From an uncultured Eubacteriales bacterium (GTDB lineage Bacteria > Bacillota > Clostridia > Oscillospirales > Oscillospiraceae), in assembly GCA_900555795.1 (NCBI GenBank), contig USMP01000014.1, positions 1 to 11,307 of the forward strand: a DNA stretch of 11,307 nt, in the 5' to 3' direction. Below the pieces are notes generated by a model. That model had not been told where the DNA came from. It made no database searches and worked only from the letters and a program-made list of their open reading frames with translations. Both the position numbers and the translations under genes were made by a program. Positions 7,164 to 11,307 of this stretch are shown here, piece after piece (position 1 is the stretch's first letter; each line of letters starts with the position of its first letter).

Positions 7164-8949
7164 CCTGGGCCTCCTTGTTCACTGCCTGCCGGATGGGCAG
7201 TACGATGCGCACGGTGGTGCCGGGGCCGTCGTGGTCCGCCAGGGCGATGGAGCCGTTGTGGCGCAGGACAATCTCCCGGGCGATGGACAGCCCCAGTCCG
7301 GTCCCGCCGGACTGGCGGGACCGGGCCTTATCCACCCGGTAGAACCGTTCGAAGATGCGGTTGATATGTTCTTCCGAAATACCCACACCGTTATCAGCGA
7401 AACTGAAATAATAAAATTTCGGATCTTCTTTATAACAGTTCACGGTTATTTGGCTTCCTTCTCCGGCATATGCGATCGCATTGTCGTAGAGGTTACGGAA
7501 AATGGAATACAATAGGGAGTAGTTGCCATGTATCGTAGGATCGCCCGGCAGAATAACTTCAGATGTGATCTGTTTTTCATCCATCTCTTTCGAACATTCC
7601 TTCTGGATCTCGACGATCAGTTTCGGGATATTTATGTCGGACAAGTCGAACATTTCGGACGCCTCGTCCAAACGGTTCAGTACAGAGATGTCACGTAATA
7701 ATCCGGTCAGGCGCGTACTCTGTGAGTAGCAACGTTCCAGGAAGAACTGGCGTTTGTCGGGAGTAAGTTCCGGATTGCTGATAATCGTTTCCAGATATCC
7801 CTGAATGCTGCTGACGGGTGTTTTCAGTTCGTGGGCGACATTCTGGGTAAGCTGGCGTTTCATCCGGCTCTCTTCTTCCTGGCGTGAAATATCATTGATG
7901 GATATTTCGTAGCTGTTATCCAGGAACAGGATACATTCGATCAGAAATATTTTCCCGTTTTTATCGATCGTTACAGATTCGCGTAACACTTTCCGTTTCC
8001 GGTTCATGTTAGGGATATTTTTATTCAGGAAAGCCTTAATGGGTTCAAGTTCCCGGATATCCTGGGCATCTTCAGCCTGACGGATCTGATTGTCGGAAAT
8101 AACATTTAAGAACTGGATGAACAGGATATTCGACAATATCTCTTTCCCTTCGGCCGTAAACATGGCGAATCCTTCTTTGGCGTACTGGAAATGCTTTATC
8201 AGCTTTTCACGTTCCATGGAAAGCTCGTCTTTGGCCTTCTGTTGCCGGTGATACAGTGTGACAATGTTCTTTGAGATATCTCCCAGTTCATCGTTGGGGA
8301 AGATATAATCGTTTTCCGGTATCCGGTCTTTTTCTATATTCAAGGCAAAGTCCCGTAGCTTGGATATGGTCCGTCCGATACTGAATGTAAAGCGGGAGAG
8401 GACAAAGAAAAAGATCAATGTCATCAGTATCATAAAATAGATGAAGTCCTTATCCGTGGATAAGGCACTTTGCACATAAGGATCATAAGGGAGCGCCGAA
8501 CGGTAGATATAACTGCCTATATTGCTGGCCGAATAAAAATACCGTCTGCCCGTCGATCCCGAGGTGCGGATGGCAAAGCCTTCATTATACAAACGGGCTT
8601 TGCGCACTTCGCTACGATCGTTATGGTTGTTGAATTCTTCTGTCCCGCTATTATCGAACAAGACTTTTCCGTTGGGATCGATAATGGTGACACGCAATTC
8701 TTTTTGCGGAATATCTTCGATAAATTGCCTTACCGTCTTATTAATGTCGGTATCCTGTTGGGTACGGCTAAATAATTGGTAATTGTAGTTACTCAATACA
8801 TTATTCAACTTCTCCTGCGAAAATTCCCGTTCCCGTTGGTATTGAAACAACAGGAAGCAAACTGTAAATCCAAGGAACATCACAAAAATTGACCAGAATA
8901 ACCGCTGGCTGAAAGGTATCCGGTTTTTCATCTTTTCTACTCTTACCAT
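7156..8949 (-). CDS. Chimeric sensor histidine kinase (Bacteroidetes body, Firmicutes WalK C-terminus)
   Basis: The frame is open for 597 residues and looks like a complete HisKA/HATPase_c kinase. Helix 1 (about 17-37), an extracytoplasmic sensor region (about 38-167), helix 2 (about 168-186), a HAMP-like linker, a PAS-like region (about 250-355), the H-box NVAHELKTPVSS with phospho-acceptor His373, the N-box NLYDNA (486-491), G1 DNGVGIS (519-525), F-box RIFERFYRVD (531-540) and G2 GGTGLGLS (548-555). From the N-terminus to about residue 526 the codons are AT-rich and mixed. From about residue 541 nearly all end in G or C, and the stop overlaps the GC-rich yycH. I read residues 1 to about 530 as a Bacteroidales kinase paired with the regulator 15 bp upstream, and the last 55-65 residues as the tail of a Firmicutes WalK. 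The N-terminal part lacks its true C-terminus and the WalK lacks its front. The start could also be the ATG six codons further in (MKNRIPF). Confidence 0.85.
   Translation of the reverse strand: MVRVEKMKNRIPFSQRLFWSIFVMFLGFTVCFLLFQYQREREFSQEKLNNVLSNYNYQLFSRTQQDTDINKTVRQFIEDIPQKELRVTIIDPNGKVLFDNSGTEEFNNHNDRSEVRKARLYNEGFAIRTSGSTGRRYFYSASNIGSYIYRSALPYDPYVQSALSTDKDFIYFMILMTLIFFFVLSRFTFSIGRTISKLRDFALNIEKDRIPENDYIFPNDELGDISKNIVTLYHRQQKAKDELSMEREKLIKHFQYAKEGFAMFTAEGKEILSNILFIQFLNVISDNQIRQAEDAQDIRELEPIKAFLNKNIPNMNRKRKVLRESVTIDKNGKIFLIECILFLDNSYEISINDISRQEEESRMKRQLTQNVAHELKTPVSSIQGYLETIISNPELTPDKRQFFLERCYSQSTRLTGLLRDISVLNRLDEASEMFDLSDINIPKLIVEIQKECSKEMDEKQITSEVILPGDPTIHGNYSLLYSIFRNLYDNAIAYAGEGSQITVNCYKEDPKFYYFSFADNGVGISEEHINRIFERFYRVDKARSRQSGGTGLGLSIAREIVLRHNGSIALADHDGPGTTVRIVLPIRQAVNKEAQDE
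7335..7372. other. Junction between two unrelated genomes
   Basis: Base composition, codon use, ribosome-binding-site style, promoter type and apparent protein affinity all switch here. The switch point falls on the codons for the kinase F-box (RIFERFYRV), one of the most conserved stretches of the family, where two different kinase genes could share a short identical word. This fits a false overlap during assembly. Confidence 0.75.
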
Positions 8950-8964
8950 GATTAAATAACAGGA

Positions 8965-9651
8965 TTAGTACTCAAAACAATAACCGAAGCCGAGTCGGGT
9001 AACGATGTTTTTTCCGTAAGGGCCTATCTTTTTACGCAGACGGGTAATGTTTACGTCGATTGTTCGATCCAGCACATATACTTCATCTTTCCAGATACGG
9101 GACAGGATCTCTTCACGTGAGAAAACATTTCCTTTATTCTCCAGCAGCAATTTCAAAATCTCGAATTCTTTTTTGGTCAGCGGGACTTCCTTGCCGTCTA
9201 CCGATGCTTTAATGCGTTTGGGATCGAGTGCCAATGTTTCATATTCGAGAAGTTCGTTCGTCTCGTTTTTCTCTTTATCGGTCGTTCTCCGTAATACAGC
9301 CTTAACACGTGCGACAACCTGGCGGATCGAAAAAGGTTTTGAAATATAATCGTCCGCTCCCAGGTTAAAGCCTGTCAGCATATCGTTTTCAGTATCTTTG
9401 GCTGTCAGAAATATGATCGGTATATCAGCCGTGCTTTCTTCTTTCCTTAATATACTCGCCATCTTGAATCCGGAGATTTCTCCCATCATAACATCGAGCA
9501 AAAGCAATTGATAGACAGACAGGTCCTTTTTTAATGCTTCTTCCGCACTAAAAGCCGTATCCACTTCATAACCTTCTATTTCAAGATTGAATTTGAGGAT
9601 TTCGCACAAGTCCTCTTCGTCATCCACAACAAGAATTCGGGGCATATCCAT
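8965..9651 (-). CDS. OmpR-type response regulator, Bacteroidetes
   Basis: This 228-residue two-domain transcription regulator has a receiver domain (about 4-120) with the acidic pair D10/D11 (VVDDEED), the phospho-acceptor D53 (LLLDVMM), T83 (FLTAKD) and K105 (SKPF): all active residues are present. The C-terminal winged helix (about 136-228) contains PLTKKEFEILKLLLENKG and the recognition helix VLDRTIDVNITRLRKKIG (193-210), ending in GFGYCFEY. The full set makes it an intact phosphorylation-driven DNA-binding regulator of the OmpR/PhoB class. It precedes the kinase by 15 bp and is clearly its partner, in one transcript. No Shine-Dalgarno site is seen, as is usual in Bacteroidetes; ATG 9651 or ATG 9645 could start it. 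Target genes cannot be told from here. Confidence 0.92.
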   Translation of the reverse strand: MDMPRILVVDDEEDLCEILKFNLEIEGYEVDTAFSAEEALKKDLSVYQLLLLDVMMGEISGFKMASILRKEESTADIPIIFLTAKDTENDMLTGFNLGADDYISKPFSIRQVVARVKAVLRRTTDKEKNETNELLEYETLALDPKRIKASVDGKEVPLTKKEFEILKLLLENKGNVFSREEILSRIWKDEVYVLDRTIDVNITRLRKKIGPYGKNIVTRLGFGYCFEY

Positions 9652-9697
9652 AGTCTTTTTTATTTAATTTGAAATGAATAATTCATTCCTTTGTTTA

Positions 9698-9705
9698 CAA
9701 AATTA
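9698..9705 (-). promoter_or_regulatory. Bacteroidetes -7 promoter box for the regulator-kinase pair
   Basis: TAATTTTG on the minus strand matches TAnnTTTG, the -7 element used by the Bacteroidetes primary sigma factor. It lies about 47 nt before the ATG at 9651. No good -33 TTTG is found at the expected distance. Confidence 0.45.
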
Positions 9706-9795
9706 ATTATTTTCTGCAAAGGAAGGCATTTGGTATTTCGGTTGAATGAAATATATGTTACGATTCTGTTACATCAGCCGTTTTTGTCTAGGGGG

Positions 9796-9838
9796 GAGAA
9801 AAGAACAACGTCCGTGCTATTGGTATAGTCCGGACGTT
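9796..9838 (-). terminator. Intrinsic terminator after the HU gene
   Basis: AACGTCCG / CGGACGTT (9831-9838 and 9807-9814) form an 8-bp stem. Inside it a second stem (CTAT/ATAG) closes around a 4-nt loop. In the minus direction the hairpin is followed by a T-rich run (9797-9806, complement). It lies 27 bp after the HU stop and separates HU from the two-component genes. Confidence 0.7.
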
Positions 9839-9864
9839 CATTTTACATATGGAGTGGTTTGGTT

Positions 9865-10146
9865 TTATTTGCTACCGTTCATAGCCTCCAGCAGGAATTT
9901 ACCTGGTTTGAACTTTACTGTTGTTCTTGCCGGGATCTGTACCGGAGTACCTGTTTTAGGATTACGAGCCAAACGGCTGTTTTGCGGTCTAGGTAATAAT
10001 GTGCCAAAACCAACGATAGATATTTCTTCGTTCTGGGACATTTTTTCTGTTACGATCTCCATGTAAGCTTCCAAGACCTTTTTAGCCTTTTGTTTTTTTA
10101 AACCGGCTTTTTCAGCCAACTCTACAATAAGTTCTGCTTTGTTCAT
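9865..10146 (-). CDS. HU-family DNA-binding protein
   Basis: This 93-residue histone-like protein bends and compacts DNA as a dimer in the nucleoid. The sequence matches the family from end to end: the N-terminal helices MNKAELIVELAEKAGL, the dimer-core turn GFGTL (46-50), the tip of the DNA-inserting beta arm RNPKTG (61-66, with the intercalating proline) and the arm return PARTTVKFKPGK (72-83). Length is normal (about 90). It is a single-gene transcript with a good promoter about 30 bp upstream and a terminator after it. The family has several paralogues per Bacteroidetes genome, so no specific gene symbol is given. Confidence 0.93.
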   Translation of the reverse strand: MNKAELIVELAEKAGLKKQKAKKVLEAYMEIVTEKMSQNEEISIVGFGTLLPRPQNSRLARNPKTGTPVQIPARTTVKFKPGKFLLEAMNGSK

Positions 10147-10178
10147 AGGTATTATTGTTTTAATGATTAATACTGTTG

Positions 10179-10209
10179 CAAAATTAGTGAAAAAAATTAC
10201 TATAGAAAA
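10179..10209 (-). promoter_or_regulatory. Bacteroidetes promoter of the HU gene
   Basis: On the minus strand, TTTT (10206-10209; consensus TTTG) and TAATTTTG (10179-10186; consensus TAnnTTTG) are separated by 19 nt. The expected start is near 10172, giving a leader of about 26 nt before the ATG at 10146. Confidence 0.65.
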
Positions 10210-10387
10210 GTTTTTTGCAAATTCTGCTTACTTTATGTTTCAAAGTGAGAGGTTGGTTAAGACAAGATGACGATAAGTTGTTGTAAATATAATAGTCATG
10301 TTTTATTTAATGAGTTTGTAATAAGACTTTTTAGAAGGATATAATAAACCTGTTTGTAATATACATCTATGAAAGAATGTGAAAAAT
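10210..10387. other. AT-rich intergenic segment, no gene seen
   Basis: Very AT-rich with stops in all frames. I see no tRNA, no repeat and no convincing promoter here on either strand. Confidence 0.5.
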
Positions 10388-10419
10388 AAAAAAGTCTACT
10401 TTCACAAGTAGACTTTTTT
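10388..10419. terminator. Perfect 13-bp A/T-tailed hairpin terminator (works both ways)
   Basis: Arms 10388-10400 and 10407-10419 are exact reverse complements, with a 6-nt loop. Each arm has a GTCTACT-type core flanked by a run of six A or T, so a U-tract follows the stem on both strands. No protein gene ends nearby on the plus strand (HU points away), nor does one end here on the minus strand. Confidence 0.8.
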
Positions 10420-10479
10420 AATACTTATAATGACCAATACCTTTACCTAAAATGTGAGGCTTGAACCTCTAAAATTACT
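10388..10479 (-). ncRNA. Candidate small RNA of about 92 nt
   Basis: A minus-strand promoter (10485-10516) would start a transcript near 10479 that ends at the hairpin 10388-10419. The span contains no ATG on the minus strand. Besides the terminator stem it has a small hairpin GAGG-TTCAAG-CCTC (10456-10469). Promoter, short non-coding body and strong terminator together are the usual signature of a bacterial sRNA. I do not recognise a named RNA family. It could instead be the remnant of a lost gene. Confidence 0.4.
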
Positions 10480-10484
10480 TTTCA

Positions 10485-10516
10485 CAAAGATATAAATAGT
10501 TTTTGAAGATTGCAAG
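10485..10516 (-). promoter_or_regulatory. Bacteroidetes promoter of the candidate small RNA
   Basis: On the minus strand, CTTG (10513-10516; consensus TTTG) and TATCTTTG (10485-10492; consensus TAnnTTTG) are separated by 20 nt. It faces the terminator at 10388-10419. Confidence 0.5.
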
Positions 10517-10693
10517 TGAAAACATATATTTTTCAAGCTTTCTATGAAGTGTAAAATACCTGGTTTCTTGTGGAATGCTAAAAATGAAATCAAAATGTAG
10601 TAAAATAGCCACATAAATATCATTTTGCTTTAAATATTTCTCTTATTAGAATGTTTTAAAAGTGGATATTCATCGTTTTCCGATTAAAAATAT

Positions 10694-10701
10694 TATATTT
10701 G
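10694..10701 (+). promoter_or_regulatory. Bacteroidetes -7 box of the right-end gene
   Basis: TATATTTG matches TAnnTTTG and lies about 100 nt before the ATG at 10800, with a predicted start near 10707. A clear -33 box is missing. Confidence 0.45.
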
Positions 10702-10717
10702 TGGACAAGTGTAAGTG

Positions 10718-10733
10718 TATATCCCCGGATATA
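10718..10733. promoter_or_regulatory. Dyad just downstream of the predicted start of the right-end gene
   Basis: TATATCC-CC-GGATATA: two perfect 7-bp arms around 2 bp. It sits within the first 30 nt of the predicted transcript, where a repressor operator or small RNA hairpin would act. No binding protein can be named. Confidence 0.3.
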
Positions 10734-10799
10734 ATCTCTCCCTATGTGAGTGGCATGATTGTAATATTACTCTAATCAATATAAAAAGCAGCGATGTTT

Positions 10800-11307
10800 A
10801 TGATTAAAAGAAAAGAACTAACGTACGACAATTCTTATTTACTAAAAGTGTTTAACAGGGACTTTCCTCATTTGGTGACAATGGCGGAAGAGAGCCAGAA
10901 CATAAAATTGTTCAGGGAGGCTCTGCGCTCATTCGTTTCTTCCCGGATTGAAATCAACGGAGGTGGCAGTAATATGGGAAATGCCGTGGCGAAGCGTATT
11001 TTACTTTTAATCGAATATGACGGGTCTCCTATTGATGAACTTTCAACGGGTGAGGAGTTGTCTGTGCAAACAATCACTTATTTCTGGCAATTACTGACGG
11101 GAAAGCTGGCAGACGAAGTTTCTCCCGACCTGTTTATTGACCTTTATCATCAGTTCAAGTTATTGGAGCATCCCGAGAGCATCGAACCGGACCGTTCCCT
11201 GGTTAAGCGTCAGATGCATCGTTGGCCGACCGGTTTGGATGAAGAAGTGGTGGCAATCCGTGAAGCAAATAAAGACCGTATTATAAAACGGCTTATACGG
11301 AAGATAG
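10800..11307 (+). CDS. Probable KamA-family radical SAM protein, N-terminal fragment
   Basis: The frame is open from the ATG at 10800 (or 10794, two codons earlier) to the window end, 169 codons, so the gene is truncated. I translated it: MIKRKELTYDNSYLLKVF at the start, a mostly helical and charged body, then RQMHRWPTGLDEEVVAIREANKDRIIKRLIRKI near the edge. The RWPTGLDEEV...REANKxRI stretch resembles what I recall of Bacteroidetes KamA-family proteins (lysine 2,3-aminomutase-like), which carry a helical N-terminal region before the radical SAM core. The defining CxxxCxxC cluster would lie beyond the window, so this cannot be confirmed. Codon use and upstream signals are Bacteroidetes-like. 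No Shine-Dalgarno site is present, so the choice between the two ATGs is open. If the family is wrong, it is an unknown soluble helical protein. Confidence 0.55.
   Translation, partial: MIKRKELTYDNSYLLKVFNRDFPHLVTMAEESQNIKLFREALRSFVSSRIEINGGGSNMGNAVAKRILLLIEYDGSPIDELSTGEELSVQTITYFWQLLTGKLADEVSPDLFIDLYHQFKLLEHPESIEPDRSLVKRQMHRWPTGLDEEVVAIREANKDRIIKRLIRKI

Noticed and set aside
5856..7364. Long plus-strand open frame of 502 codons opposite yycH
   Set aside because: Composition is Gly/Gln/Val/Ala-biased with no domain, and it is antisense to a gene with a strong ribosome binding site and membrane helix.
7156..9651. A complete WalRK-YycH-YycI operon (regulator, kinase, yycH, yycI on one strand)
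   Set aside because: The regulator and most of the kinase are Bacteroidetes-like, and YycH/YycI belong to Firmicutes. The neat order is produced by the join in the kinase F-box.
10450..10475. tRNA T-arm-like word (GAGGTTCAAGCCTC on the minus strand), possible tRNA or attachment site
   Set aside because: The stem has only 4 bp with a 6-nt loop, the 5-bp T-stem register does not pair, and no acceptor, D or anticodon arms are present around it.
10868..11077. Minus-strand open frame of 69 codons at the right end
   Set aside because: It lies antisense to a longer plus-strand frame that stays open to the window end and has upstream promoter signals.
1..11307. CRISPR arrays, insertion sequences, rRNA genes, defence or phage genes
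   Set aside because: No regularly spaced repeats, terminal inverted repeats with a transposase, rRNA sequence or phage/defence domains were seen on either strand.

Overview
The window reads as two unrelated genomes joined at about 7335-7372. Positions 1 to about 7340 are GC-rich with G/C-ending codons and strong AGGAGG ribosome binding sites. Their gene order (walK C-terminus, yycH, yycI, murA, walJ, rlmH) is typical of a Firmicutes wal operon, most likely from an Oscillospiraceae/Flavonifractor-like gut clostridium. Positions from about 7375 to the end are AT-richer, lack Shine-Dalgarno sites, carry Bacteroidetes-type promoters (TAnnTTTG) and encode Bacteroidales-like proteins (HU, an OmpR-type regulator, a sensor kinase), perhaps Parabacteroides or a close relative. 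The genus names are impressions that I could not test.

Layout of the left part. A 5' fragment of a phosphohexomutase gene (pgcA-like, minus strand, running off the window start) is divergent from an MFS transporter (plus strand), and each has a recognisable sigma70-type promoter. The MFS gene converges on rlmH, with a 19-bp perfect hairpin between them. Reading leftwards on the minus strand from about 7340, the wal accessory genes follow: the end of a kinase, yycH (8-bp overlap with the kinase), a yycI-like gene broken by an apparent 1-base deletion, murA (TTG start, own promoter and leader), walJ and rlmH (13-bp overlap). Together they link cell-wall signalling (WalK and its regulators YycH/YycI), the first committed step of peptidoglycan synthesis (MurA), and the WalJ and RlmH housekeeping enzymes.

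Layout of the right part. On the minus strand an HU-family DNA-binding protein with its own promoter and terminator is followed by a response regulator and a membrane histidine kinase 15 bp apart. An intergenic stretch of about 650 bp (10147-10799) holds the HU promoter, a perfect 13-bp terminator hairpin, and a minus-strand promoter that would make a roughly 92-nt RNA ending at that hairpin: a candidate small RNA. A plus-strand gene that resembles the N-terminus of a KamA-type (lysine 2,3-aminomutase family) radical SAM protein runs off the right end.

The main point for a reader: the 597-residue kinase at 7156-8949 is an in-frame chimera. It has a Bacteroidetes N-terminus and H-box and a Firmicutes WalK C-terminus, joined inside the conserved F-box. 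The resulting neat operon (regulator, kinase, yycH, yycI) is most likely a metagenome assembly artefact rather than a real operon.
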